Shown: positions 9,051 through 19,552 of the stretch, in pieces
Numbering within the stretch: position 1 is the stretch's first letter
Layout: each line of letters opens with the position of its first letter
Source of the DNA: Willaertia magna
Taxonomy: Eukaryota > Heterolobosea > Eutetramitea > Acrasida > Naegleriidae
DNA: 35,291 nt
Reading direction: 5' to 3'
Assembly: GCA_902984215.1 (NCBI GenBank)
Contig: CADWAF010001008.1
Span: 1-35,291 of the forward strand
Translations under genes and position numbers: made by a program
The notes under the pieces: model-generated
The model's database searches: none
What the model saw: the letters and a program-made list of their open reading frames with translations, nothing else
Told to the model about the DNA's origin: nothing

Positions 9051-9676
9051 ATATATGAAGAGTTTATTAAGATTGATTTAAAGAAAAATAGCGACATTGA
9101 AAGTGTTGATAAGGGAATTATATTAAAAATAACAATAAAAAGAACAAAAGGCAATGTAAGTAATTAAATTTTTAATTTATTTATTAATGTATATTAATTT
9201 TATAATATTATTGTTCTAAATGTCATAAAAATAGACATAAAATTATAATGTGTCCACTTAAAAATAAAGTGAACTTCAAGTATAATGATTTATATTCAAA
9301 TTTTAAATATTATATTAAAGTAAATCTTTTTAAAGAAGAACATTAATTATATTTTTAACATTTATTAAAAAAAATTATTTAAAAAACATAATTCGATAAC
9401 ATTAATAACTATTTAAAGGAAAAACAAGAAAATTCTACAAACATTAAGAAATTCTTTTCAAAAAAAGAAATTATGGAGTTAATAAAGAAAAAAAAAAGAA
9501 GAAATAGATGAAGAAATTAGTTTAAATATTAGATTCAGAATTTAATGATGAGGTTAAAAAAAAGAAAAAGTATAAAAAGGCAGTATGGAAAAGAAAAAAA
9601 AGATGATTTTAATAGTGAATTATTTATAAAAAACATTTTAAATCTTTGTTATTTAGATGATGATAATAGTAATTAG
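9051..9676 (+). pseudogene. Frameshifted remnant with CCHC zinc knuckle
   Basis: Coding-like stretches lie in order in different frames. The first is IYEEFIKIDLKKNSDIESVD (9051-9155), ending at GTAAGT (9156), which resembles a 5' splice site, but no matching AG precedes the next block. The second is YYCSKCHKNRHKIIMCP, a perfect C-x2-C-x4-H-x4-C knuckle at 9212-9253, open to a TAA at 9344. The third is NYLKEKQENSTNIKKFFSKK (about 9410-9470), then IDEEISLN, then ILDSEFNDEV, then DDFNSELFIKNILNLCYLDD, ending at TAG 9674-9676. Several shifts fall at runs of A. Zinc knuckles of this kind are common in transposon- and retroelement-encoded proteins, which suits the neighbourhood. The family is not assigned. 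Confidence 0.45.
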
Positions 9677-10463
9677 TTAAAAAACTTTTTTAATGTGGAC
9701 TTAATAAATAAAAAATTAAAACATATTCGTTTTTTGCTTAGAATTGTTTTTAAAAGATTAAAAATATTTAAAAAAATGCTTAAATAGCTCTTTTTAATTG
9801 TTAATAATAAATAAATAAAATTTAATTAATTAATTAATTAATTTTTTAATTATTTAAAAAAATATAAAAAATAAAATAAAAAAAATAAATTAAAAAAAAT
9901 AAAAAAAAAATTATTTATTATCAAATAGGAACTTTATAAATGGAGTATTTTTTTTTTTTTTGAACAATATCTTTAATTTTTGACCTTTTAAGCTTTAATT
10001 ATTTAAAAGACTTTTGATTACAAAAATAAAATAAATTACTTAAAATTAATAAGTTTAATGTAACACTAATTTTATAATTTACTGTAATTTCTTTACTAAT
10101 ACTTATCATTTGTTTATTTACAAAAAAAAATGAATTTTTTTCATTTTTTTAAATTATTGGTGTCTAGAATTTTGATTATGATTTAAAGGTTTAAAGATTT
10201 TTTAAAATTTTAATAAATTAATAATTATATAACTTTAAACATTGTGAAATTTAATTTACTTTAATTTTTTAATTTTAATTATTTATATATATATATTTTT
10301 TGTTTTATTTTTTATTTTTATTTTATAAAATATATTATATTATTTATTTTTTCTTTTTTTAATATTTTTTAATATTAACTAAAGTTAATGTTTATAAAAA
10401 TATATTTTTAAAATGTCTTTAAATAAAAACAACAATTTAAAAATAATTTTAATAATATAAACT
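9677..10463. repeat. Low-complexity AT tract
   Basis: Almost only A and T. It includes an (AATT)n microsatellite around 9821-9843, A-runs at 9880-9912, a T-run at 9950-9961 and a (TA)n stretch around 10283-10296. No gene or RNA is seen. It separates the transposon island from the metabolic genes. Confidence 0.7.
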
Positions 10464-11423
10464 TTATTCATCACTTTGAAGAGGTTTTGGAGGCGGTCTA
10501 GTTGGTAATTTAAATGTAATATTTAATTCCTTTTCTAATAATAAACAACATGCTTGTTGAATATCTGTTGTATCTAAATCTTTTATAATAATTGATTCAT
10601 AATTTTTATTTTCTTTAATTCTTTTCCATAATTGTCTATAAGTTTCATTACAATAATTTACAATCTCTAATTCCTTTTCCATAAATCTTCCACCATAATA
10701 AAAAAACTTTGAACGATATTGATCATTAGAAAGACTTTCATTTCTTTTTAAATGTGGTTCTTGTAACTCGTCATGTTTATAATCTTCTGTATATTTAAAA
10801 TGATGACAACCTAAACGGTAACTTGATTCATAAATATCTGCATGACATTGTAATATTTTAATATTTTTATCTTTAATTATGTTTAAACAATTTTCAAATA
10901 AATTTTTCATTTCATTATTTTCTTTATTTAAAATTTCCTTTTCTGTTAAAGTCTCATAAATAAATGGTGTTAATGGTGTAGAATCAATTACAATAACATT
11001 TTCTTTTAATTTATTTAAATTTCCTTTTACTACAGATGGATTTTCATTTAAATATTGAATTGGTTGTAAAAGGAATTGATTAAATTGGTTTAAAAAGTAT
11101 TTTAATTCTGAAAAGACAATAGATGATAAAAAGAATTCATTTGCTATTAATGGTGTATGTAATAACTCTTTAATAAAGAAATGTTCATTATGTGGTGTCA
11201 ATTGTACAGTTGTATATCCTATTCTATTTAATCTATCACATAGTTTATGTTTACTTGTCATTATAGGTTCTCCTTCTAATAAAACCATTTTTAATGATTG
11301 TTCTTGTTGAATATTTAAAAATGTAGAAAAGAAGACAACTTGTCTATTGTTGTCCTGTTGTTTAATTAATAATTGGCAATGATTCCGAGCGAGAGAGGAT
11401 GATGTACGTAAAATTCTTTTCAT
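10464..11423 (-). CDS. Deoxynucleoside-kinase-like protein with degenerate P-loop, mitochondrial
   Basis: 319 aa. The N-terminus (MKRILRTSSSLARNHCQLL) is basic and hydroxylated, like a mitochondrial presequence. From about residue 46 the order resembles dNK/thymidine-kinase-2-like enzymes: a strand plus P-loop position (MVLLEGEPIMTSKHKLCDRL), then a helical lid region, then VIVIDSTPLTPFIYE, where dNKs have a (D/E)RSxxS-type motif. The P-loop lacks the G-x4-G-K-[S/T] pattern because two glycines and the Ser/Thr are changed, and DRS is DST. The fold may be kept while phosphoryl transfer is lost, or it may be another P-loop family altogether. The C-terminus is proline-rich (PTRPPPKPL). It is the first host gene right of the transposon island. 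Confidence 0.5.
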   Translation of the reverse strand: MKRILRTSSSLARNHCQLLIKQQDNNRQVVFFSTFLNIQQEQSLKMVLLEGEPIMTSKHKLCDRLNRIGYTTVQLTPHNEHFFIKELLHTPLIANEFFLSSIVFSELKYFLNQFNQFLLQPIQYLNENPSVVKGNLNKLKENVIVIDSTPLTPFIYETLTEKEILNKENNEMKNLFENCLNIIKDKNIKILQCHADIYESSYRLGCHHFKYTEDYKHDELQEPHLKRNESLSNDQYRSKFFYYGGRFMEKELEIVNYCNETYRQLWKRIKENKNYESIIIKDLDTTDIQQACCLLLEKELNITFKLPTRPPPKPLQSDE

Positions 11424-11531
11424 TCTTTTAAGGCAATTTTTTATTTTTTTTTATTTTTTATTTTCTAAGGATGTTTATTTGTGAAAACGAAAGTAATTGA
11501 GTTGCAATTATCAAACTTATTATTATTGCAA

Positions 11532-12274
11532 TTATTGAATATATTGATCTCCTTGGTATTGTCTATCGCCAGCATCTCCCAAACCTGGAACAATATATCC
11601 ATGCTTTTTTAAAAATAAAAGTGTTACAAAAGAAAAGTGTGTTACAAAAAACTTACCTCGTTCAATTCATCGTCAACACCTCCACAGTAAATTTCAACAT
11701 CTGGATGAGCTTGATTAACATTTCTAATACCTTGATGTGCAGCTAATACACACATAAAAACAACTTTCTTTACACCCCATTCCTTAATCTTTTGGATAGT
11801 TGCTACGGCACTACCGCCTGTTGCCAACATAGGATCTAATATCATTGCAATATCACAATCACAAATTGGTGGTAATTTCTAAAAAAATATTTAACTGGAA
11901 CGTACCAAAAAATAAATACTTACCTTATAATATTCAACAGGTTCTAAAGTTTCTTCATTTCTAAACAGACCAATATGAATTACTCTTGCTTCTGGAAGAA
12001 TATCTAAAAAACCAGTGACCATACCGAGTCCAGCACGTAAAACTGGAACTAATGCAATATTACTGTCTAATCTATTCTTTTGAGTTTCACAAATAGGTGT
12101 AGCAACAGTAGTCTCTTTAACTGGCAATTTGGAAGTAGCCTCATAAGCTAATAAAATGCAGATATCAGAAATAAGTTTTCTGAATAAACTTGCTTTAGTG
12201 GTTTTATCTCTTAATTGAGTTAGTTTATCTTGAATCAATGGATGGTTAGAGCAGTTATACTTGAGGTCGTTCAT
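11532..12274 (-). CDS. upp: Uracil phosphoribosyltransferase, bacterial type, 3 exons
   Basis: Catalyses uracil + PRPP to UMP, the pyrimidine salvage step. Exons: 12274-11924, 11878-11657, 11603-11532. The introns are 45 and 53 nt, both starting GTAAGT and both phase 0, giving 214 aa. Diagnostic blocks are PVLRAGLGMV, FRNEETLEPVEYY, the PRPP-binding loop ILDPMLATGGSA (residues 130-141), AHPDVEIY, and the exon-3 end GYIVPGLGDAGDR, the uracil-binding region. The blocks follow the E. coli Upp pattern closely and differ from animal UPRT proteins. The start is the ATG at 12274: the frame is open upstream but contains no other ATG before a stop. It shares a short divergent promoter with the nitroreductase gene. 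Confidence 0.93.
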
Positions 12275-12397
12275 TATATCGAGTCTAATCAACTTGTGGG
12301 GTTCTTGTGTTTCGGGTTGGAGAGAAAAAGCTAAAACAAAATCCTTGCTTTTTTTTTAGAAAAAAAACTATGAAAAAATTATAATATTTAAAAAAAT

Positions 12398-13396
12398 ATG
12401 AAAATAGCAATTTCATCTTTGGCGCGAAACAAAAGGACAACGAGTAGTACGTTCAAGTTATTGTTGAAGAGCAACAACAACAATAAGACATTTAACATTA
12501 CCGGCAATGAAACAAAAAGAACTTTTATTCAAAGTACAATTTTAAACAATAATAACGAGAATATAAATAAAAATGAAGAAGAGAAGATAAAAAACAATAA
12601 TGAAGAGAGTAGTTTTTCAACGGAAGCAAAAGTTTTTGAAAAGATAGTTTTAGATAGAAAAACTACAAAATTTTTTGATCCTAATAGACCTGTTCCTATA
12701 GATGTTTTGAATCATATTTTAGCCTTAACTCAACGAGCTCCTACAGGTTTTAATCTTCAACCTTGGACAGCTGTTGTTGTCACAAACCCTGAAAAGAAAA
12801 AAGAATTATATAAGGCTTCATTATCCCAAAATAAAGTTATAGAAGCACCAGTTGTTGTAGTTTTTGGAGCTAACCATAATGTTTTAGATAATAGAGATAA
12901 GGTATTTCAAACATCTATTAAGACTGGTAATTTCTCTGAGGATTATGCAAAAAGTGCTTATATTAGTACAACAGCAATGTTAAATACTGGACCACTTTGT
13001 CTATTTCAATTAGCTAAATATGCTGTCACTTCAATTTATGGTTTATTTAACCCTATTCTTGTTCCACCAGTTAATATGAAAGCATATGCTTGGAAACAAG
13101 CAATTTTCCCAGTTCAAAATTTTGTTTTAGCTGCCACCAGTCATGGATTAAGTACTTGTATTATGGAAGGAATAGATGAAACACGTGTGAGACAAGTAGT
13201 TGGATTACCAAATAATTATTCAATCCCTGTAATTGTTGCCCTTGGTTATCCAACAGATCACCCAATTAATAATTTACCAAGAACCTCAAGATTAGCTCCA
13301 GAAGAACAATTCTTTGATAATTCTTATCCAACACCTCGCCACGGTATTACTTCTTTCAATGACACTTTATTACAACAAAAAACAACAACAAAATAA
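12398..13396 (+). CDS. Nitroreductase-family flavoprotein, mitochondrial
   Basis: 332 aa. Residues 1 to about 75 form a targeting and linker region: basic and Ser-rich at the start (MKIAISSLARNKRTTSSTFK), then RTFIQSTIL and an Asn/Glu-rich spacer. The FMN-dependent nitroreductase fold follows from about 78, with DRKTTKFFDPN, then QRAPTGFNLQPWTAVVV (FMN-binding start), EAPVVVVFGA, AATSHGLSTCIMEG and VIVALGYPTDHP. Such enzymes reduce quinones or nitro compounds with NAD(P)H; the physiological substrate cannot be told. No intron is seen. It ends 5 nt before the ATG of the next gene on the same strand. Confidence 0.85.
   Translation: MKIAISSLARNKRTTSSTFKLLLKSNNNNKTFNITGNETKRTFIQSTILNNNNENINKNEEEKIKNNNEESSFSTEAKVFEKIVLDRKTTKFFDPNRPVPIDVLNHILALTQRAPTGFNLQPWTAVVVTNPEKKKELYKASLSQNKVIEAPVVVVFGANHNVLDNRDKVFQTSIKTGNFSEDYAKSAYISTTAMLNTGPLCLFQLAKYAVTSIYGLFNPILVPPVNMKAYAWKQAIFPVQNFVLAATSHGLSTCIMEGIDETRVRQVVGLPNNYSIPVIVALGYPTDHPINNLPRTSRLAPEEQFFDNSYPTPRHGITSFNDTLLQQKTTTK
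12418..12429. promoter_or_regulatory. E2F-like palindrome TTTGGCGCGAAA
   Basis: Matches the E2F/DP consensus TTTSGCGCSAAA exactly. It lies in codons 7-11 of the nitroreductase gene and about 145 bp upstream of the divergent uracil phosphoribosyltransferase start. Because it is coding, the match may be chance. Confidence 0.3.
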
Positions 13397-13401
13397 AAAT
13401 A

Positions 13402-14127
13402 ATGGAAGAGAAAATTAAAGAATTTGTAAACACACAATTAAAAGAATTGGATATTGTTAAAAATTATGTAAATATTAATAATAACAATGAATTATATAAA
13501 AAAGAAAGATTATTAATTGCACTGTATGGAACTCCTGGTGTTGGTAAAACTACGGTTTCTAATTATTTACAAAAGTGTTTTACTAATGATTTAAATTCTT
13601 CTTGTGCCATCATTCCGATGGATGGTTTTCATTATTATAAAAGAGAATTAAATCAAATGGATGATCCAGATTATGCTTTCTTAAGAAGAGGTGCACCATT
13701 TACATTTAATGATAAAGCCTTTGAAACTTTATTGAAACGAGTGAAATATTGTACAAATGAAGTTATAAAAGCTCCTTCTTTTGATCATCATATAGGAGAT
13801 CCAATTGAAGAAGATATTATTATCCAAAAAGAAGATAATATTGTTATTGTTGAAGGAAATTATTTAGCTACTTGGAAGAATGTTTCTTCACTTTTTGATG
13901 TATTTATTTATTTACATACAGAAACCAAGGAAGAGGCGATGGAAAGGGTTGTTAAGAGACATATGAAGACTGGATTAACGGAAGAACAAGCAAGAAAAAG
14001 AATTGAAACGAATGATGGAATTAATGCAGATGAAATTATTAAAGATCATCAACAATTAAAAGCTACAACAACAATAGATAAACCAATCTTTGAAATACTT
14101 TCAATACATGACAATAATACTTTGTAA
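13402..14127 (+). CDS. P-loop kinase of the uridine kinase/PRK superfamily, YFH7/FrcK-like
   Basis: 241 aa. Walker A is GTPGVGKTT (residues 43-51). It is followed by the substrate motif IIPMDGFHYYKREL, then DPDYAFLRRGAPFTFN, FDHHIGDPIEEDI and IVIVEGNYLATW. The DGFH, RRGAP and VEGNYL motifs are those of the bacterial FrcK/YggC and yeast YFH7 branch rather than true uridine kinases, so the substrate could be a sugar, nucleoside or pantothenate-like compound. The lid (KRHMKTGLTEEQARKRIETN) is present and the protein looks complete. It starts 5 nt after the nitroreductase stop, leaving no room for a separate promoter, and ends 44 nt before the imidazolonepropionase start. Confidence 0.84.
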   Translation: MEEKIKEFVNTQLKELDIVKNYVNINNNNELYKKERLLIALYGTPGVGKTTVSNYLQKCFTNDLNSSCAIIPMDGFHYYKRELNQMDDPDYAFLRRGAPFTFNDKAFETLLKRVKYCTNEVIKAPSFDHHIGDPIEEDIIIQKEDNIVIVEGNYLATWKNVSSLFDVFIYLHTETKEEAMERVVKRHMKTGLTEEQARKRIETNDGINADEIIKDHQQLKATTTIDKPIFEILSIHDNNTL

Positions 14128-14171
14128 GCAAGGATTTCAATAAACATAAATAATAAGAATCATTAAAAAAA

Positions 14172-15509
14172 ATGTTGTGTAAATGTTTATTAAAGAATGC
14201 ATCTCAAATTGTTCAAATAACAAATGATTCAACAATTAAAATAAAGAAAGGAAAAGAACAAAATGAAATTGAAATTATTAAGAATGGTTCAATGATTATT
14301 GATTTAAATGGTAAAATTAAATTTATTGGAACAAATGAACAATTAGAAAATTATTTAAAAGAACATGAAAATATTAAATTTGAAAAGGAAATTGATTGTA
14401 GTGGTAAAAGTATTATTCCAGGATTAGTTGATAGTCATACACATCCAGTTTGGAATGGAGATAGATGTCATGAATTTGTAATGAAATTACAAGGTGCTAC
14501 TTATATGCAAATTCATCAAATGGGTGGTGGAATTGGTTTTACAGTAAGACATACACGTCAATCAACAATTGATGAATTATTTGAATTATTAATTAAAAGA
14601 TTAAAGACAATGATTACAAATGGTACAACCTTAGTTGAAGGTAAATCAGGTTATGGTTTAGAAACTGAAACTGAAATTAAAATGTTACAAGTTTTACACA
14701 AAGCAAATCAACAAAATATTTCTTTGAAAATACCTGAAATTGTTAGTACTTATTTAGGTGCACATTCAGTTCCAAAAGATAAAAAATTAGATGAATACAC
14801 AAATGAAATTATTAATCAACAAATACCTGCTATTAAAGAGGCAATGGAAAAGGGTTTGATTGGTCCTTCTTTGATTGATGTATTTCATGAAAAGGGAGTT
14901 TTTGAAACTGAAGAAACTAAAAGAGTTTTATTAGAAGGTAAAAATAAATTAGGTTTGAATATTAATTTCCATGGAGATGAATTAAATCCAATGAAAAGTG
15001 CAGAATTATCTTATGAATTAGATGCATTAGCAGTTAGTCATTGTGAGCATATCAGTGATGAGGGAATTAAATGTATGGCAGAAAAGAGTATTTGTGCAAC
15101 TTTATTACCAACAACTGCTTATATTTTGAGAATTGAATATCCTCCAGCAAGAAAGATGATTGATAATGGTGTACCAGTTGTTTTGGCAACTGATTTTAAT
15201 CCAAATGTAAGTAATATATATTTTTTTTTTATTTACAATGATTAGGCACATTGCATGTCTTTACCATTTGTAATGAATTTAAGTTGTGTGAATATGAGAA
15301 TGACTTTAAACGAGGCTTTAGTTGCAACAACCCTTAACGCTGCAGCTTCTATTGGAAAGAGTGATACACATGGCAGTTTACATGTTGGAAAAGTAGGAGA
15401 TTGTGTAATTATTGATTCTGATAATTGGGAACATATTATTTATGAAATTTGTAATTCTCCTATTGATAAAGTAATTAAACTTGGAGAAGTAGTTTACTCA
15501 AAACTTTAA
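14172..15509 (+). CDS. hutI: Imidazolonepropionase, 2 exons
   Basis: Hydrolyses 4-imidazolone-5-propanoate to N-formimino-glutamate, the third step of histidine degradation (AMDHD1 in animals). Exons 14172-15206 and 15246-15509 join across a 39-nt intron (GTAAGT to TTAG, phase 0), giving 432 aa. Metal and active-site blocks of the amidohydrolase fold are present: VDSHTHPVW (Zn-ligand histidines near 89 and 91), GGGIGFTV, TLVEGKSGYGL, FHGDELNP, SHCEHIS and the Asp of ATDFNPN (about 341). The exon junction rebuilds FNPNAHCMSLP, a conserved block. The TAA overlaps the stop of convergent separase by 4 bp. The other histidine-degradation genes are not in the window. Confidence 0.95.
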
Positions 15510-18500
15510 TTAAATACAATATCAGGTAATCCATAGCAAACAGTTGCAGAGCCTATGAGGTAAGGAAGACGACAAGTTTCCCTTGCCTCAGTCAAAACTT
15601 CTGAGATAGAACGATTACTTTTTCTATCTAACCAATTATTAAATAAATGTTCAGTTAATCTATCAATATCCTTATCTGTCACATCCCATAGATTTGCCAC
15701 TACAAAAGGAGAGCCAGCTAGTAAAAAGTTTAGAATAGTTCCATTTGGTTCATAAAACCCATATTCCTTTAATCTACCGCTACTACAACCCATTAGCAAT
15801 ACAGGACAACATTTAGTTAATCGTCTTATCTTGTGAGGATTGTAATACTTTTCTCCAGCACCGTGACCAACATATATAAGTAAATCATTATTTTCAAGTG
15901 CTGAATATACTTGTTCTTCTCTTGGTGCTTCACCAACTAATCCATTCCAGTTCTCTCTACTTTGGAAATAAGGTTTAAATCTTTCTTCAGAATTATTTAA
16001 ATCTCCACTTGGATTCAATACATAGAATACATTGTTTAGTTTCAATTCTTCATTGCACTCTAATTTTCTACTCAATTGATAATATAACAGCAACAAACTA
16101 GGCATTCTGGAAGAAGGGTGGTTTTTTAGCAAAGGCATTGTTTCAATAGGTAATTGTTGTATTAACTTATCTAAGCAATAAACTATGTGCTTTCTACGTA
16201 TAACTTCTTGTTCTATTTTACAACATTGCTTGAAAGTATAAATTGTAGAGGAATTGGATCCTTTCTTACCTCTTCTTCTTGAAACAGTTTGTTCCTCACT
16301 GAAGGCTTGGGCAAAGGAAGAATAAAACGATTGTAATAATGAGGTAATTAAGGTATTGGTAGTTGTTTTGTTTTCTACACTCTTAAGCAAAAGATGACTT
16401 ATCGACTCAATAAAATCATTTTCCTCTCTTAAAGCAGAAAAAGAACCTAAGAGCAGTTTAACTATTCTTCTGTCAGGTAAGTTTATGCATGAACCTAACT
16501 CTCTAGAAAGTATTTCTTCTATTTGTTCAATTAATTTATCTAGCACTACTTCCAGCTTATCATTTAGCTCATTTGTCAACCTTGGTATTAAGCATATCTT
16601 CAGTGGACCAAACATTAAATCTTCAGTATGTTGAAGAAGTAACAAAAGTTTCTCATCCAATTCTTTTCTCGTTTTCCACCATTGTGCATTATCGGTTAAA
16701 GTAAATGACTCTTTGCTTAATAATTGAATGTGATCCATTGACAAGAGTAGTCTGTGAAGAATGTTGTCTCCTTCGAATAATGCCTGATAAGATCGGTAAT
16801 TTACATATGAATTCATACTACTTGAGGTCAAGGCACTGTTTTCACTTATATTTGATTTATGGTACTTTTGTTGAGTTTGTTTAATAGCAAAATCGTTGAA
16901 AAGTCTGTTAGACTTTGTCAATGTTTCTTGATCAACTTTAAGGGATAATGGTAAAACTATGCAATCATTATCGCCTCCTCTATGATTATTCATAATTGAG
17001 ATTATAAGGGAAGAACAATCTAAAAATATTAACCAATTAAGAAGTAAAAGTTACTTACCATCTGAAACACAAACGTTGCAAACGCATAAATTATTGGGTA
17101 GGATAGAATGAAAGTCTTCTATAAAAGATTTATCTGTAGTTAGACGCCTTAAATCTAAGATGGATGTTAACGATGGTTGATTTGTTATTGATAATCGTTT
17201 CAGTAATTTCTCAACTTCCTTCTTCTTAACAGTCTGTTCTTCTGGTTTGTTTGGTTTATAAAAGTCAAATAAATCTTGTAATGTATGTTTTAAACGAATA
17301 CCCATAGACATTGAGGAAAGAAATATATGCTCTTTATCTCCAATTATTTCGCTTCTTTCCTCTCTTATCACAGAAAGTAGTCTTTTCTTCAAGGGTATTG
17401 GAACATCATTCCAACTTAGTCCATAATTAACTAAAAAATCATAATTAAACTCTTCGTGCCCAAACAAGGCACTATAATATTTCACCCATAAAATATCTTC
17501 TATTGATCTAGAGTGGTCAGCTTGACCACAGAGTTGCCTTAATGTATTATGTGCCTCTCTTGTATCTTTCTTCTTCAAACAAACAGACACTTTTTGTAGC
17601 CCTCCAATTATGTCAAGTTGTTTAAATGAATTAATTAACGATTCTGCTTCATCCAGTCTATTATCCATTTGAAGATAGCTTGTCTCCAATATAGTGAATT
17701 TATGTTTCATTATTTCAATAAAGTGATGATTATACTTATTACATTCATTTTGAGATAGCAGCTCTTTTGAAAGTGAAAGTAAGTAATCTACATCATCAAA
17801 GTCGTGCCTATTCAGTTTTAATCTTGTTAAAAGGTATATAAAATATAGTACAAAACTAAAACACTTCATTAAAATTGCAAATCTCAATGCTTGCTTAATA
17901 CAGGTTTCACATGATGAAAAGTTGCCCCTTATTTCATGGATTCTAATCAATTGTTGATAATTCAAAAGTATGTGATAAACTTGTTCAAAATGAAAAGAAA
18001 CAGAAACTGATGCTTTCAACTCACTTTTTATGCTTTTCTTTGTTATGACCTCAATCGATTTTGCCTCTGTTTTCTTTTCTTTCTCCAATACACCTCTTAT
18101 CTTTAAACTTTGAATTAGGTGTTGATATGCTTGTTGAATATCAAACTTCATTGATGTTTTACAGTGCATGTAATGATATTTAGTTATAACATTGTAATCA
18201 TTTTCATTCAATCTAGATAAAGCTGATGTTATTTCATTATCCAAACTCATATACTCAGAAGTAGACCTGCAAGAAAATCGCCTTTTAAATTCAAGTTGCT
18301 GGAATTGATCTAGCTGGTCAACGCGGGATGTTAAATATTCTTTGTCATTAACTGTTAGAGCATGATCTGTTAACAGTCCAATTAAATTTTGGTAATGTTT
18401 CTTTAAGTCAGGGTCCAAACTATCTGGTGGAGGCTTCTTAACAATATTACGAAATTTTATTATAACGTCAGAAAACCCATAAGCAATACATATTTTCATA

Positions 18501-19543
18501 ATTGCAGTTAGAATGTAAAATATGTATACTATATCTTTTTTGGTTAATATTTCACACAATAAAAATAAATCAAATGTAAATTTCAATTCAGAAAAAAATA
18601 AATAAAATGTCTCTAAATTATTTTGAAATACAGACCTTAGTACTTTAGAAAAAAGGTCCTTATTCTTTAAACTTAAGGTATCTGTGTTATTTACAGAAAG
18701 TATTTCCTCTATATTTGAGGGTTGTTTTTCAAAATATTTCATTATATTAATAAACGCTATTAAGGAGTTAATAATAAAAAATACACATTCTTTTCTTTCA
18801 ATTTGTTCTTTATCTAGGGATTTATTGACATCTAGATCATTCTGTTTCATATATACCTTTACTTCTTCAAGCTCTTTTATAATTTGCAGGTCAGAAATAG
18901 GTTGAATTTCTTGAGATGTAGAGTGTAAATAAAGTAGCATTCTTTTAAGCTTATAAATAGAAATTTTTAATTTATCACCAATGTCTATTTCAATTTGTTT
19001 TGATTCATGGGACTCCACTAATCGTTTAAGTGTCAATAAAATTTCTTTAAATAGTACATCTTGAGAAAGTGTTTCCTCTATTGCTTTTAACTCCAATTCT
19101 AATAAATATCTTCTTTCTGTTATTTCAAATTCAACAGTATCTATTAGAGTATATGTAGGTTGTTGTTGAGAACTTTTTTTTGCTTTCAGTTTACAATGAA
19201 CATACATCTGTATTAAGTTATATAACTTAGCTTCATTATTTGGCTGTTTTGTTACCATTTGAATTAATTTAATAAATTCTTTTTGTACTTCAATAAAGTT
19301 AGCTCCGATCAGCTTACTTTTCGAACGAACTAGTAACTCAAAAGTTTTAAAGTGATGATCTTTAACAACTGTAAATTTCTCTACATATTTCTCTGGAATC
19401 GGTGTCTGTAGTATTACTTTGAAAAGATTATTAGCTTCACCCAAATGAACAACAGCTTTCTCAAAACTATTTGATTGATAAAGAGAAAGCCCAGTATTAA
19501 ACTCTTGAATTCCCTTTTTATATTGTTCTAATAACTGTTGCAT
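15506..19543 (-). CDS. ESP1: Separase, 2 exons
   Basis: The cysteine protease (C50/CD clan) that cleaves cohesin at anaphase and also helps centriole disengagement. Exons 19543-17059 and 17019-15506 join across a 39-nt intron (GTAAGT to TTAG, phase 1), giving 1332 aa; neither half alone is complete. The catalytic His is in YVGHGAG (residue 1214) and the Cys in LLMGCSSGRL (1240), 26 apart as in human separase (as I recall its numbering). ANLWDVTDKDIDRL follows. The first about 830 residues are a helical superhelix with low conservation. Its usual inhibitor, securin, is not seen here. Two TTTGGCGG repeats lie 10-31 bp upstream of the ATG. The neighbour across this promoter is a mitochondrial protein gene. 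Confidence 0.94.
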
Positions 19544-19552
19544 TTTTTAAAT

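Noticed and set aside
12275..12292. Upstream start for uracil phosphoribosyltransferase
   Set aside because: The codon at 12292 on the minus strand is TTG. The first ATG is at 12274.
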